Positions 34,733-43,922 are shown, counted from the first letter of the stretch. The stretch: 49,278 nucleotides of DNA from Parabacteroides hominis (GCF_014287585.1 NZ_JACOOJ010000039.1:1-49278); one strand, 5' to 3'. The notes: generated from the sequence alone by a model not told the origin. A program made the numbers and translations.

Positions 34733-35518
34733 ATGTGGATGAATTTCGGAATAAAAGACCTGATTGATGTCTTATTGGTAGCCTTCTTCCTGTACCAGAC
34801 ATATAAGTTGATGAAGAATTCCGGTACGCTGGCTATCTTTAGTGGAGTTGTGTCGTTTATTATTGTCTGGATTCTGGTTTCCCAGGTGTTGGAGATGCGC
34901 CTGATGGGAGCGATACTCGACAAGTTTATCAGTGTCGGCTTCCTCGTGCTGGTGATTTTGTTCCAGGATGAGATACGCCGCTTTCTGGTGGCGCTCGGTT
35001 CGCACAGGGGATGGAAGTTCCTGGGGAAAATATTTTCGAAGAAGAACCACGACAAGGAGAACGAAGGGAAGTTCATTGCCCCGGTTGTCCTGGCTTGCAT
35101 GAATATGGCGAAGAAAAAGACGGGGGCATTGATCTGCATCCAGCAGGATGTCGATCTGACCGTTTATGAGCATACCGGTGAGATGTTCAACGCCGATGTC
35201 AATGCCCGCCTGATCGAGAATATCTTTTTCAAGAACAGTCCTTTGCATGATGGGGCCATGATCATTGCGGACAACCGTATCAAGGCTGCCGGCTGCATTC
35301 TTCCGGTTGCCCAAAACGCCAATCTGCCGAAAGATATGGGGCTGCGCCATCGTTCCGGCTTAGGTATGTCGCTCGAAACGGATGCGCTGGTAATCATTGT
35401 TTCGGAAGAACGCGGGAAGATATCGGTCGCCCATAATGGTAAAATAGAAGTGAACGTTACGGCAGAAGATTTGCAACAAATCCTGTCAGGGGAGAAGGAA
35501 GTGACAAATTATTGTTAA
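34733..35518 (+). CDS. cdaA: Diadenylate cyclase (c-di-AMP synthase), CdaA type
   Basis: It makes cyclic di-AMP, a second messenger for potassium and osmotic balance and cell-wall state. The 261-residue protein has three N-terminal membrane helices (about 8-75), then the DAC domain with the catalytic DGA (D173-A175 in LHDGAMII) and RHR (205-207 in LRHRSGLG). The open frame extends upstream to 34667 through the folP tail, but the ATG at 34733 is the natural start. It is paired with folP, a conserved arrangement in Bacteroidetes to my knowledge. Confidence 0.94.
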   Translation: MWMNFGIKDLIDVLLVAFFLYQTYKLMKNSGTLAIFSGVVSFIIVWILVSQVLEMRLMGAILDKFISVGFLVLVILFQDEIRRFLVALGSHRGWKFLGKIFSKKNHDKENEGKFIAPVVLACMNMAKKKTGALICIQQDVDLTVYEHTGEMFNADVNARLIENIFFKNSPLHDGAMIIADNRIKAAGCILPVAQNANLPKDMGLRHRSGLGMSLETDALVIIVSEERGKISVAHNGKIEVNVTAEDLQQILSGEKEVTNYC

Positions 35519-35561
35519 ATGTTCTGAAACTGATAGGTCCGCATGTAAATCTTTTACTGAT

Positions 35562-35596
35562 TTTGCAAACTCTATATTGCATTTTGCCTACTTTTG
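35562..35596 (+). promoter_or_regulatory. Promoter of pta-ackA
   Basis: TTTG (35562-35565), 23 bases, TACTTTTG (35589-35596). The -7 box is good; the spacing is slightly long. Confidence 0.55.
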
Positions 35597-35650
35597 TACC
35601 CGATTATCGTGATATCTAACTAACAATATAATAAAAACAGATCTTCCGCT

Positions 35651-36667
35651 ATGGACTTAATGCAAGAGATTATTGCACGCGCTAAAGCAAACAAACAGCG
35701 TATCGTTCTTCCTGAAGGAACAGAAGAAAGAACATTGAAAGCTGCCGACCGTTTAGTGGCCGACGAAGTTGCAGACATTATCCTGATTGGCAACCCTGCT
35801 GAAATCAACAGCCTGGCTGCCCAGTACGGGTTGAACCACATTGGACAAGCTACTATTATCGATCCGAAGAATCACGAAAAGAAAGCCGCTTACGCAGACC
35901 TGCTTTTCCAGTTGCGCCAGAAAAAGGGTATGACTCCCGAAAAGGCTGCCGTTTTAGTAGAAGATCCTTTGTTTCTTGCTTGCCTGATGATCAAATCCGG
36001 CGATGCCGACGGTGAAATCGCAGGTGCACAGAACACGACCGGTAACGTGTTGCGTCCCGCTTTACAGATTATCAAGACTGCTCCGGGCATGAGTTGCGTT
36101 TCAGGCGCGTTCCTGATGTTTACAAAGACTCCCCAGTATGGTAAAGAAGGTATCCTCGTATTTGCCGACTGCGCCGTAATGCCGAATCCGACAGCACCCG
36201 AACTGGCAAGTATCGCGATCGCTACGGCTGCTACAGCCCGCGATATTGTCGGCATGGAACCGCGTGTCGCCATGTTGAGCTTCTCTACGAAAGGCAGTGC
36301 CTCTCACGAGATGGTCGACAAGGTTGTCGAAGCTACCCGTCTGGCAAAAGAAATGGCTCCCGACCTGAAGGTCGACGGAGAATTGCAGGCCGATGCCGCT
36401 TTGGTTGAAAAAGTCGCTTCATTGAAAGCTCCGGGCAGCGATGTAGCCGGACAGGCTAACGTTTTGGTATTCCCGACTCTGGAAGTAGGCAATATCGCTT
36501 ATAAGCTGGTTCAGCGTTTAGGTGGTGCAGAAGCTGTAGGCCCTATCTTGCAGGGTATGGCTGCTCCGGTTAACGACCTGTCCCGTGGTTGCTCTGTTGA
36601 CGATGTCTATAAGATGGTTGCGATTGCATGTAACCAGTCGATCGGTCTGAAAGCTGCAAAGAAATAA
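35651..36667 (+). CDS. pta: Phosphate acetyltransferase
   Basis: It converts acetyl-CoA and phosphate to acetyl phosphate, the first step of acetate fermentation. The 338-residue single-domain form (short Pta) starts [20 protein letters not shown] and has [28 protein letters not shown] and the C-terminal [16 protein letters not shown] typical of the family. It lies 24 bases before ackA. Confidence 0.95.
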   Translation: MDLMQEIIARAKANKQRIVLPEGTEERTLKAADRLVADEVADIILIGNPAEINSLAAQYGLNHIGQATIIDPKNHEKKAAYADLLFQLRQKKGMTPEKAAVLVEDPLFLACLMIKSGDADGEIAGAQNTTGNVLRPALQIIKTAPGMSCVSGAFLMFTKTPQYGKEGILVFADCAVMPNPTAPELASIAIATAATARDIVGMEPRVAMLSFSTKGSASHEMVDKVVEATRLAKEMAPDLKVDGELQADAALVEKVASLKAPGSDVAGQANVLVFPTLEVGNIAYKLVQRLGGAEAVGPILQGMAAPVNDLSRGCSVDDVYKMVAIACNQSIGLKAAKK

Positions 36668-36691
36668 TAACGAATAACATACACTACAAAC

Positions 36692-37891
36692 ATGAAAATA
36701 TTAGTATTAAACTGCGGTAGCAGTTCGATTAAATATAAATTGTTCGATATGACATCCGGCGAAGTGATGGCACAGGGTGGCATCGAAAAGATCGGTCTGC
36801 CGGGTGCATTCCTGAAGCTGACTGACAAGGACGGAAAGAAAGTTGTTTTAGAAAAAGACATTCCCGGCCACAAGGAAGGTATCGAATTTATCCTGAGCAT
36901 TCTGACCGACAAGACATACGGTTGCATCAAGGAATATAACGAAATCGACGCTGTCGGCCACCGCGTGGTACATGGTGGTGAAAAGTTCGCTTCCAGCGTG
37001 AAGATCGACCAGGATGTGATCAACAAGGTAATCGAATGTTCCGATCTGGCTCCGCTGCATAACCCGGCTAACCTGAAGGGTATCGATGCTATGGAAGCGT
37101 TGATTCCGGGTATTCCCCAGGTGGCTGTGTTCGACACGGCTTTCCACCAGACAATGCCGGCTAAGGCTTATATGTACGGTTTGCCGTATGAAATGTACAC
37201 GAAATACGGTGTGCGCCGCTACGGTTTCCACGGAACAAGCCACCGCTATGTTTCCCGTCGCGCTTGCGAAATCCTGGGTGTTCCTTATGAAGAACAGAAG
37301 ATCATTACGGCCCATGTAGGCAACGGTGGTTCCATCGCTGCCGTAGACCACGGCAAATGCGTTGATACTTCTATGGGGCTGACCCCGGTTGAAGGTCTGC
37401 TGATGGGTACTCGTTGCGGTGACGTAGACGCCGGTGCTCTTTCCTTCATTATGGATAAGGAAGGCTTGGACGGCCACGGCTTGTCGGATTTGATCAACAA
37501 GAAGAGCGGTGTTGCCGGTTTGGTAGGCGGTTCTTCCGATATGCGTGATTTGGAAAATGCGGTAGCTGCGGGAGACGAGCGGGCTATTATGACATTGGAC
37601 GTTTATAACTACCGTATCAAGAAATATATCGGTGCTTACGCTGCTGCCATGGGCGGTTGCGATATCCTGGTATGGACCGGTGGTGTCGGTGAAAACCAAT
37701 GGGCGACACGTCGTGTCGTTTGTGAAAACATGGAATACATGGGCATGAAGATCGACGTTGAAAAGAACGAAGGCATGCGTGGTGAAGAAATGGTCATCAG
37801 CACACCGGACAGCAAGGTTACGATCATCGTGGTTCCGACAGACGAAGAATATATGATCGCTGCCGATACGATGGATATATTAGGTAAATAA
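36692..37891 (+). CDS. ackA: Acetate kinase
   Basis: It makes ATP and acetate from acetyl phosphate, completing the acetate branch with Pta. The 399-residue protein has the ASKHA-fold motifs VLNCGSSSIKYKLFD (N-terminus), VGHRVVHGG, VFDTAFHQTMP, GFHGTSHRYVS and AHVGNGGSIAA, and the C-terminal WTGGVGEN. All usual active-site residues appear intact. A strong terminator follows. Confidence 0.97.
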   Translation: MKILVLNCGSSSIKYKLFDMTSGEVMAQGGIEKIGLPGAFLKLTDKDGKKVVLEKDIPGHKEGIEFILSILTDKTYGCIKEYNEIDAVGHRVVHGGEKFASSVKIDQDVINKVIECSDLAPLHNPANLKGIDAMEALIPGIPQVAVFDTAFHQTMPAKAYMYGLPYEMYTKYGVRRYGFHGTSHRYVSRRACEILGVPYEEQKIITAHVGNGGSIAAVDHGKCVDTSMGLTPVEGLLMGTRCGDVDAGALSFIMDKEGLDGHGLSDLINKKSGVAGLVGGSSDMRDLENAVAAGDERAIMTLDVYNYRIKKYIGAYAAAMGGCDILVWTGGVGENQWATRRVVCENMEYMGMKIDVEKNEGMRGEEMVISTPDSKVTIIVVPTDEEYMIAADTMDILGK

Positions 37892-37939
37892 TAATTATTC
37901 TAATCCTCACAGCTTACAAAACATTAGGATTAGTGTTTA

Positions 37940-37974
37940 GACTGCCCCGACACCGGTTGGGGCGGTCTTTTTTT
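37940..37974 (+). terminator. Terminator of pta-ackA
   Basis: The stem GACTGCCCC/GGGGCGGTC (37940-37948 and 37959-37967, one wobble) is followed by seven T. Confidence 0.85.
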
Positions 37975-38008
37975 ATGCCTGTCCGCAACGGGTTACGGGT
38001 TATTTGTT

Positions 38009-38016
38009 TATCTTTG
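38009..38016 (+). promoter_or_regulatory. -7 box of the GH42-like gene
   Basis: TATCTTTG, 49 bases before the chosen start codon and after the ackA terminator. Confidence 0.5.
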
Positions 38017-38064
38017 GCAGACTTCTTAATCAATTGGTTAACCATTTTAATTCAGTATCGTACC

Positions 38065-40083
38065 ATGAAATGTTGTAAGTTTTTAATTCTTTTATTCCTC
38101 TCGGCGCTGCTGCTGCCGGAGCGTGCAAGAGGACAACAGGCAATCTCTGCCGATGATTATCCGCTCTTGGGGGCGCAAGTCTTTATCGAACCCGGCCAGA
38201 CGGAGGAAGAAACCGAAGGGTGGTTCCGGACGATGCGCGACAATGGCATGTCGGTTTGCCGCATCCGTATGTTCGAGTCGTATATGCGTAAGCCGGGAGG
38301 CTGGGATTTCTCTCTTTTCGACCGTGCTTTCCGCTTGGCGGAGAAGTATGATATCAAGATTATCGGGACTTTCTTCCCGCTGACGGAAAAGACGGATATC
38401 GGTGGATGGAAATTCCCCGAAAGCCGCGCACAACTGAATTCGTTTGCCGAATATATCAAGCAGATGACCACTCACTTCAAACAGTTCAAGTCCTTGTATG
38501 CCTGGGTGCTGATCAACGAACCGGGCGGCGGTCTGAAAGATAACGAATTCTCACGCCAGATGCGCAGGGAATGGAACAGGCAGCATCCGCAGCCGGAATA
38601 TCTGGAAAATGGCTATCCGGTATTGGTCGATTTGCAGGACAAGCGTTTTATGAACTATATGACTACCTGGATGCTGGACTGGATCGCTTCCGAGGTGCGC
38701 AAGCATGATAAGGACATCCACCTGCATGTGAACAACCATGCTATTTTCTCTAATATCACCGAGTATAGTTTCCCGAAATGGCGCCGTTTCCTGAATAGCT
38801 TGGGCGGCTCGGCGCATGCAAGCTGGCATTTTACCCTTTTTCCGCGTGAAGAATACAGCCTGGCCATGTCTGCCGATTGCGAGCTGTTGTTGTCCGGTGC
38901 AGGAAACCTGCCTTGGCTCATGACGGAACTGCAGGGTGGTAATAACACCTACAGCGGAGCCCGTGCCATGTGTCCGACAAAAGAGGAGATCACGCAATGG
39001 CTCTGGATCGTTATGGGGACGGAAGGAAAAGGCGGCATCTTCTGGTCGCTTAATCCCCGTGCTTCGGGTATCGAGTCGGGCGAATGGGCGTTGCTCGATT
39101 TCCAACATCAGCCTACCGACCGTGTTGCTGCGGTTGCAGAGGTAGGCAATTGCCTGAAACGACATAAATCGCTTTTCTCGGAGGCGAAGAAACTCGATCC
39201 GGGAATCAGCATTGTCTATATCCGTGAATCTCTCTGGACGGAAGCGGTCGTGTCTCAAGGTACACCTGCCGCCCAGGATGGCCGTGCCATGTGTATGACA
39301 AATATGCTGGGATATTTCAAAGCCTTGTCGGAAAGTGGCATTACCCCGAACCTGAAAGCTTTTGAAGAATATGATTTCAGCCGTCCGGATTATACGGGAC
39401 AGACGATTATCCTGGCGCATCAGATAGCAGTCCCTCTTTCCTGTGTCCCATTGCTGGAGTCCTTTGTCCGGAAAGGAGGCAAGCTGATTGTGGATGGAAT
39501 GACGGGTTTCTATGACGGGGACGTGCACAACCAGATGTTGACGGGGTTCTCCCTGAAGAATCTTTTCGGGGGTTGCATATCCGAGTTTAAACGGATCGAT
39601 ACTCCCTGTCTGTATCGCTTGGAAGGCTATGAACAGCCTGTTCCGGGATACGGCTGGAAAGGCCTGATCCGTCCCGATAAAGGTGCTGAAACGCTCTGTA
39701 GGGAAGGAGAACTGCCGTTGGCTTCCCGCTTTGCCTTTGGAAAAGGAGAGGTGGTCTGGGTTCCGGGATTGTTGGGCAGCGGAGCCTGGCAAGGAGATGG
39801 CGCTCCGCTTGCCGGGTGGGTACGCCAGGAATGCAATGCCGATCGTTTGCCCTATTCTTTCCAAACCTATCACGAAGATGTCCTGATGAAGCTATCGGAA
39901 ACGAAAGATGCCTATATGGCTGTCGTTGTAAACAAGTCGGGTACGCTGCAAACCATTGCATTGAAGACGGATGGGAAAAAGCGTCCTTCGGAAGTTCTCT
40001 TTGCCGATAAGGGAGGGGTTATAAATGGGGATATCCTGACCGTTCATCCGGAAGAAACATTGGTGGTCTGCTGGAAAAAATAA
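38065..40083 (+). CDS. Secreted GH42-like beta-galactosidase-type glycoside hydrolase
   Basis: This 672-residue protein has a signal peptide (1-24, ending RARGQ). The TIM-barrel GH-A domain (about 30-385) has a probable acid/base E152 in WVLINEPGG and nucleophile E288 in LMTELQGGN. A trimerisation-like flavodoxin fold follows (about 390-580, RKGGKLIVDGMTGFYDG), and a small C-terminal beta domain. This resembles the GH42 layout, but the family call is by eye, and related GH-A families are possible. A longer frame from 37933 would include the ackA terminator and the promoter, so the ATG at 38065 is taken. Confidence 0.8.
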   Translation: MKCCKFLILLFLSALLLPERARGQQAISADDYPLLGAQVFIEPGQTEEETEGWFRTMRDNGMSVCRIRMFESYMRKPGGWDFSLFDRAFRLAEKYDIKIIGTFFPLTEKTDIGGWKFPESRAQLNSFAEYIKQMTTHFKQFKSLYAWVLINEPGGGLKDNEFSRQMRREWNRQHPQPEYLENGYPVLVDLQDKRFMNYMTTWMLDWIASEVRKHDKDIHLHVNNHAIFSNITEYSFPKWRRFLNSLGGSAHASWHFTLFPREEYSLAMSADCELLLSGAGNLPWLMTELQGGNNTYSGARAMCPTKEEITQWLWIVMGTEGKGGIFWSLNPRASGIESGEWALLDFQHQPTDRVAAVAEVGNCLKRHKSLFSEAKKLDPGISIVYIRESLWTEAVVSQGTPAAQDGRAMCMTNMLGYFKALSESGITPNLKAFEEYDFSRPDYTGQTIILAHQIAVPLSCVPLLESFVRKGGKLIVDGMTGFYDGDVHNQMLTGFSLKNLFGGCISEFKRIDTPCLYRLEGYEQPVPGYGWKGLIRPDKGAETLCREGELPLASRFAFGKGEVVWVPGLLGSGAWQGDGAPLAGWVRQECNADRLPYSFQTYHEDVLMKLSETKDAYMAVVVNKSGTLQTIALKTDGKKRPSEVLFADKGGVINGDILTVHPEETLVVCWKK

Positions 40084-40106
40084 TATGGGAATGTCTTTGC
40101 CGGTTT

Positions 40107-40169
40107 GGTTCCCGTCCCGCGAAATATAGTTCCCGTCCCGTAAAAAATAGCTCCTGTGCCGGATTGTGC
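40107..40169 (+). repeat. Three tandem 21-bp units
   Basis: Units start at 40107, 40128 and 40149. The first two share GTTCCCGTCCCG and an A-rich end (AAATATAG, AAAAATAG); the third (GCTCCTGTGCCGG) is degenerate. They fill the gap between the convergent GH42-like and lpxH genes. Confidence 0.75.
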
Positions 40170-40191
40170 GCGTCCGGAGCCGGCCGGGTAG

Positions 40192-40968
40192 TTATTCTGT
40201 TTCGAACTGCTCCATATACAGCGTTTCCCCGTCCCAGACGATATAGGAGAAGTATTGCATCCAGTCACCCGCGATCAGAAGCCGCGTGGTTCGCGAAAGC
40301 ATCAGGTCGAGCATGATATGGCGATGCCCGAAGATAAAGAAGTTGATGTCCGGGTGTGTCTTGAGGTAATCTTTTGCGAAGAGGACCATATACTCGTGGT
40401 CTTCGCCCAGGTATTCGGCAGCCTCCCTTGTCTTATGTTTTTTCAGCCCGCTTTTTCGGCTGCTGAGCGACCAGCCGAGAGCGAAGCCGAACGTCCAGCG
40501 GGGATGGATGCCCGCATACAGCCATTGGCAGAATTTATTGCGGAAAAGGGCGCGTAGGAAGCGGAACGCCTTGCTGCGATAGTCCACCTCGTCGCCATGT
40601 CCGAGGAAGAACCGTTTGCCTAAAAGGTCTATGGTGAGCACATCCCGGTGGATGACCGCACCGATCTCCTTCGGCAGGTAGTCGAACATCCAGATGTCGT
40701 GATTGCCGATAAAGATATGGATTTCCACCCCGTTGTCGGATAGTTCCGCCAGCTTTCCGAGGAAACGGACGAAACCTTTCGGTATGACGTATTTATACTC
40801 ATACCAATAGTCGAACATATCCCCTAAGAAATAAATCGCCATCGCCTCGTCCTTGATGCTGTCCAGCCAGCGTACCAGTCTCTTTTCAACGGCAAGCGGG
40901 TCTTTATGGAAACGGGCGCCCAGATGGGCATCCGATGCAAAAAATATTTTCTTTCGAAGGGAATCCAT
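40192..40968 (-). CDS. lpxH: UDP-2,3-diacylglucosamine diphosphatase
   Basis: It removes UMP from UDP-2,3-diacylglucosamine to give lipid X in lipid A synthesis, at the inner face of the membrane. The 258-residue calcineurin-like phosphoesterase shows all metal motifs: SDAHLGA, LGDMFDYW, IGNHDIW, GHGDEVDY and FGHRH. The spacing fits LpxH, including the helical insertion (RNKFCQWLYAGIHPRWTF). It lies four bases after the MIP18-family gene, so they form an operon. Confidence 0.9.
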   Translation of the reverse strand: MDSLRKKIFFASDAHLGARFHKDPLAVEKRLVRWLDSIKDEAMAIYFLGDMFDYWYEYKYVIPKGFVRFLGKLAELSDNGVEIHIFIGNHDIWMFDYLPKEIGAVIHRDVLTIDLLGKRFFLGHGDEVDYRSKAFRFLRALFRNKFCQWLYAGIHPRWTFGFALGWSLSSRKSGLKKHKTREAAEYLGEDHEYMVLFAKDYLKTHPDINFFIFGHRHIMLDLMLSRTTRLLIAGDWMQYFSYIVWDGETLYMEQFETE

Positions 40969-40972
40969 GTTT

Positions 40973-41290
40973 TTATAAAAAACCTAATTCGAGTTTGGCT
41001 TCTTCGGACATCATGTCCTTATCCCATTCCGGCTCGAACACGAGGTTTACTTCCACGTTGTTCACGCCGTCGACAGACTCTATCTTCATCCGGACATCTT
41101 CCAGGATGAAATCGGCGGCAGGGCAGTTGGGGGCGGTGAGGGTCATATCGATGCGAACGTTCTTCTCATCGTCCACCTCTATATTATAGATCAAGCCAAG
41201 ATCGTAGACGTTAACCGGGATCTCCGGATCATATACGGTTTTAAGCATGGCGACAATCGCTTCTTCTGTTTGGAGGAATTCGTTGTTCAT
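40973..41290 (-). CDS. MIP18/DUF59-family iron-sulfur assembly protein
   Basis: This 105-residue protein of the SufT/PaaD-like MIP18 family is thought to help mature Fe-S proteins. Signatures are VYDPEIPVNVYDLGLIYNIE and MTLTAPNCPAADFIL, with the conserved cysteine in the PNCP motif. The C-terminal segment NLVFEPEWDKDMMSEEAKLE is also typical. It is upstream of lpxH in the same transcript. Confidence 0.9.
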   Translation of the reverse strand: MNNEFLQTEEAIVAMLKTVYDPEIPVNVYDLGLIYNIEVDDEKNVRIDMTLTAPNCPAADFILEDVRMKIESVDGVNNVEVNLVFEPEWDKDMMSEEAKLELGFL

Positions 41291-41409
41291 CTTTTTTTAA
41301 TTTGAATGCAAACTTAATAAATAATTGATAGAAGAACAACCTCAGAACTACCTTTGTTTGCGCCTTTACCTCTTTCATTTTCCGATTCCCATTCTCCAAT
41401 TTCAATTAT

Positions 41410-42090
41410 TCAGAGTTTCCCGTCATCCGAATAACTGTAGTAATTGCCATCAGCCAGGACAATATGGTCTAACAGTTTTATTTCGATCAGGCGGGCGGCG
41501 TCCCGAAGGCGTTGTGTCAACTGGTCGTCCTGCCGGCTGGGACGGGTGTTGCCCGAAGGATGGTTATGGCAGACGATGATGCCTGCCGCAAGGGCATTGA
41601 TCGCCGCTTTCAGGATGATGCGAAGGTCGGCGGATGTTTCGTTTGTCCCGCCCTGGCTGATCTTGACCTTTTCGATTACTTGGGAAGAACGGTTTGTAAG
41701 TGCGATCCATAATTCTTCGTGGGGAAGATCGCAGAGCAGAGGATGAAAAAGCAGGTAAGCGTCTTTGCTGGCCCGGATGGCCGGACGTTGAACCGGATCG
41801 CTGTTGCCGCGCCGTTTCCCCAGTTCGAGAGCTGCATTGATTATGATAGCTTTGACTTTACCGATGCCTTTAAATTTCGACATCAGTTCTTTGACGGATA
41901 ATTTACCTAAAGCATTCAGGTTATTATTGACGGAGCCTAAAATACGTTGTGACAATTGGACTGCAGTTTCCTGGCTGTTGCCGGAACCGATCAGGATGGC
42001 AAGCAATTCGGCATCGCTGAGGGAAGCAATACCTTTCAATAACATTTTTTCGCGCGGGCGGTCTTCTTCTGCCCATTCTTTTATTTTCAT
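41410..42090 (-). CDS. radC: RadC-family JAMM-domain protein
   Basis: This 226-residue UPF0758/RadC protein has a helix-hairpin-helix region (about 25-100, GIASLSDAELLAILIGSG and FKGIGKVKA) and a C-terminal MPN/JAMM domain with the metal motif HNHPSGNTRPSRQDD. Its role is unsettled; despite its name it is not proven to be a repair protein. The frame is open to 42141, but that part is the intergenic hairpin; the ATG at 42090 gives the family's usual start MKIKEWAEEDRPREK. Confidence 0.93.
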   Translation of the reverse strand: MKIKEWAEEDRPREKMLLKGIASLSDAELLAILIGSGNSQETAVQLSQRILGSVNNNLNALGKLSVKELMSKFKGIGKVKAIIINAALELGKRRGNSDPVQRPAIRASKDAYLLFHPLLCDLPHEELWIALTNRSSQVIEKVKISQGGTNETSADLRIILKAAINALAAGIIVCHNHPSGNTRPSRQDDQLTQRLRDAARLIEIKLLDHIVLADGNYYSYSDDGKL

Positions 42091-42116
42091 AGTAAGGATT
42101 TTATTAATTGAAAATT

Positions 42117-42164
42117 GGCAATGGACAATTGGAGCTAACAATTAATTGCTAATTGCCCATTGCC
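42117..42164. terminator. Hairpin between efp and radC
   Basis: GGCAATGGACAATT (42117-42130) pairs with AATTGCCCATTGCC (42151-42164) with one mismatch. It follows the efp stop on its strand. There is no strong T-run, so it is a weak terminator or an intergenic repeat. Confidence 0.45.
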
Positions 42165-42171
42165 TATTGTT

Positions 42172-42735
42172 TTATCGAACGCGTCCTACATAAGAACCGT
42201 CTGTTGTGCTGATTTCGATTGTTTCACCTTCGTTGATAAACAAAGGAACGCGAACTTCCGCACCTGTTTCGACAGTAGCCGGTTTCAATGTGTTGGTAGC
42301 TGTATCTCCTTTAATACCTGGTTCTGTGTAAGTAACAACCAACTGTACTTTAGCAGGCATGTCTGCGAAAAGAACCGTATCGGTCGAAGTATCGGAAACT
42401 ACGTCTACAACTTGTCCTTCTTTCATATAAGCCACACCATTGATCAGGTCTTTGTCGATGATAACATCTTCAAATGTTTCCTGGTTCATGAAATGATAAT
42501 GTTCACCATCCTGGTACGTATATTGATATGGACGGCGTTCCACACGAACATCTTCCAGTTTTTCACCGATGTTAAAACGGCGTTCCAGGACATATCCGTC
42601 TACCACGTCTTTCAATTTCGTACGCATAAAGGTGTTGCCTTTTCCCGGCTTTACATGAAGGAAATCTATGCAGAAATAGAGTTTTCCATCCATACGGATA
42701 CAAGTTCCGATCTTGATGTCTTGAGCATTCATCAT
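42172..42735 (-). CDS. efp: Translation elongation factor P
   Basis: It relieves ribosome stalling at polyproline. The 187-residue protein has the three-domain layout. The loop that enters the peptidyl-transferase centre is HVKPGKGNTFMRTK with K32 at the tip (modified in many bacteria). The C-terminal OB fold has AEVRVPLFINEGETIEISTT. Two adjacent ATG codons could start it. A TACCTTTG box on its strand lies at 42792-42799. Confidence 0.96.
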   Translation of the reverse strand: MMNAQDIKIGTCIRMDGKLYFCIDFLHVKPGKGNTFMRTKLKDVVDGYVLERRFNIGEKLEDVRVERRPYQYTYQDGEHYHFMNQETFEDVIIDKDLINGVAYMKEGQVVDVVSDTSTDTVLFADMPAKVQLVVTYTEPGIKGDTATNTLKPATVETGAEVRVPLFINEGETIEISTTDGSYVGRVR

Positions 42736-42791
42736 ACTTTAATATGCTTTATTTTATTAGTATTGTGTTATCTTACAATGGAATTCGCGTA

Positions 42792-42799
42792 CAAAGGTA
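42792..42799 (-). promoter_or_regulatory. -7 box of efp
   Basis: TACCTTTG on the minus strand, 57 bases before the efp start. Confidence 0.5.
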
Positions 42800-42852
42800 A
42801 CGTTTTCATCTTAAAGAACCAATAAACTTTCCCTTTTTAGGGATAAAACGTT

Positions 42853-43551
42853 TTAGAAGAGGGAAATAATAAAGCTGACAACAGGAACGAGGATAGCCGT
42901 CATGATTCCCATCAGGCCGATGGCCAGTCCGCTCAAAGCTCCTTCCACCGCACCGATCTGGATCGCAACGGAAGTGCCCACCCCATGCGAAGAAGCACCC
43001 AATGCCAGCCCTTTTGCTATGCGGCTTTCAATGCCTAACACTTTCATCACGAAGGGGCCGACAATACTGCCGAATATTCCGACCGCCACTACGACGACGG
43101 CCGTCAGGGAAGGAATGCCGCCGGACTTCTCGGCAATGCCCATCGCGATCGGTGTTGTGACTGACTTCGGTTCGAGTGTAGCAACCAAGGCAGCATCCGC
43201 TCCCATCAATTTGCCGATTGCAATAACACTGACAATCCCGACAATCGCCCCGACAAAGACGGAAGTCAGGATCGAAATCACATTCCCTTTCAGGTATTGG
43301 ATCTGTTCATAAAGCACGTATCCGAGGGAGACAACCGATGGACCTAACAGGAAATGGATCAGGTGGCTGCCTTTCTGGAACGATTCGTATTCGATATCCA
43401 TCGTTTTCAGGACAACGATAATGACAAATATGGAGGTAATAAGCGGATGCAGCAAACTGATACGCGTCTTTCTGTACAGAGCCAAAGACGCCAGATAAGT
43501 GCCGATCACCAAAGTCAGCGAAAATACTTCCGATTGTGCCAGGTCATTCAT
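42853..43551 (-). CDS. lrgB: LrgB-family membrane protein
   Basis: This 232-residue protein has about seven membrane helices and belongs to the LrgB/CidB family (PF04172), with ATLEPKSVTTPIAMGIAEKS and LALGASSHGVGTSVAI as the conserved signatures. LrgAB-type proteins have been linked to murein hydrolase control, and in plants and bacteria to export of glycolate or pyruvate. It overlaps the lrgA-like gene by 8 bases. Confidence 0.92.
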   Translation of the reverse strand: MNDLAQSEVFSLTLVIGTYLASLALYRKTRISLLHPLITSIFVIIVVLKTMDIEYESFQKGSHLIHFLLGPSVVSLGYVLYEQIQYLKGNVISILTSVFVGAIVGIVSVIAIGKLMGADAALVATLEPKSVTTPIAMGIAEKSGGIPSLTAVVVVAVGIFGSIVGPFVMKVLGIESRIAKGLALGASSHGVGTSVAIQIGAVEGALSGLAIGLMGIMTAILVPVVSFIISLF

Positions 43552-43894
43552 TTCCTTCCGTCTCCTTTTCTAACTTTTGCTGGATGAGTGCCACGCTGGC
43601 AATTACGAGTATGGTGCTGACAACGGAGGCCGTTACGATCACAACCCAGTACTGGGAGATGATGCCGAGCGAATTCATCAATCCCACACCCGCCGGCAGG
43701 AAAAACAACCCCATGTTTTCGGTCAGAAGCGTGGAGAGCTTCTTCACTTTGTTCGGCTTGACGAGTTTGAATGCCAACGCCAGGAATAACAACACCATTC
43801 CGATTACACTACCCGGAATAAACCCGTCGATAAAGTAACTGATAAACTCTCCCGTAAAATAAAAGAAGAGGATGTAAAATGCTTCTATTAGCAT
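43544..43894 (-). CDS. lrgA: CidA/LrgA-family membrane protein
   Basis: This 116-residue holin-like protein has four membrane helices. The motif FIPGSVIGMVLLFLALAF and LFFLPAGVGLMNSLG mark the LrgA/CidA family (PF03788). The open frame goes back to 43942, but a TATCTTTG box on its strand (43923-43930) lies inside that extension, so the ATG at 43894 is the start. It is co-transcribed and overlapping with lrgB. Confidence 0.9.
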   Translation of the reverse strand: MLIEAFYILFFYFTGEFISYFIDGFIPGSVIGMVLLFLALAFKLVKPNKVKKLSTLLTENMGLFFLPAGVGLMNSLGIISQYWVVIVTASVVSTILVIASVALIQQKLEKETEGNE

Positions 43895-43922
43895 ATTCTT
43901 ACTGTCTTTTAGATAACCGCTG

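Noticed and set aside
37933..38064. N-terminal extension of the GH42-like protein
   Set aside because: The extension overlaps the ackA terminator and the TATCTTTG promoter box; a good signal peptide starts at the ATG 38065.
38551..39873. 440-codon open frame on the minus strand across the GH42-like gene
   Set aside because: Shadow of the real glycosidase frame; no motif and no promoter or leader.
40107..40169. Possible CRISPR array
   Set aside because: Units are directly adjacent with no spacers, only two to three copies, and no cas genes are in the window.
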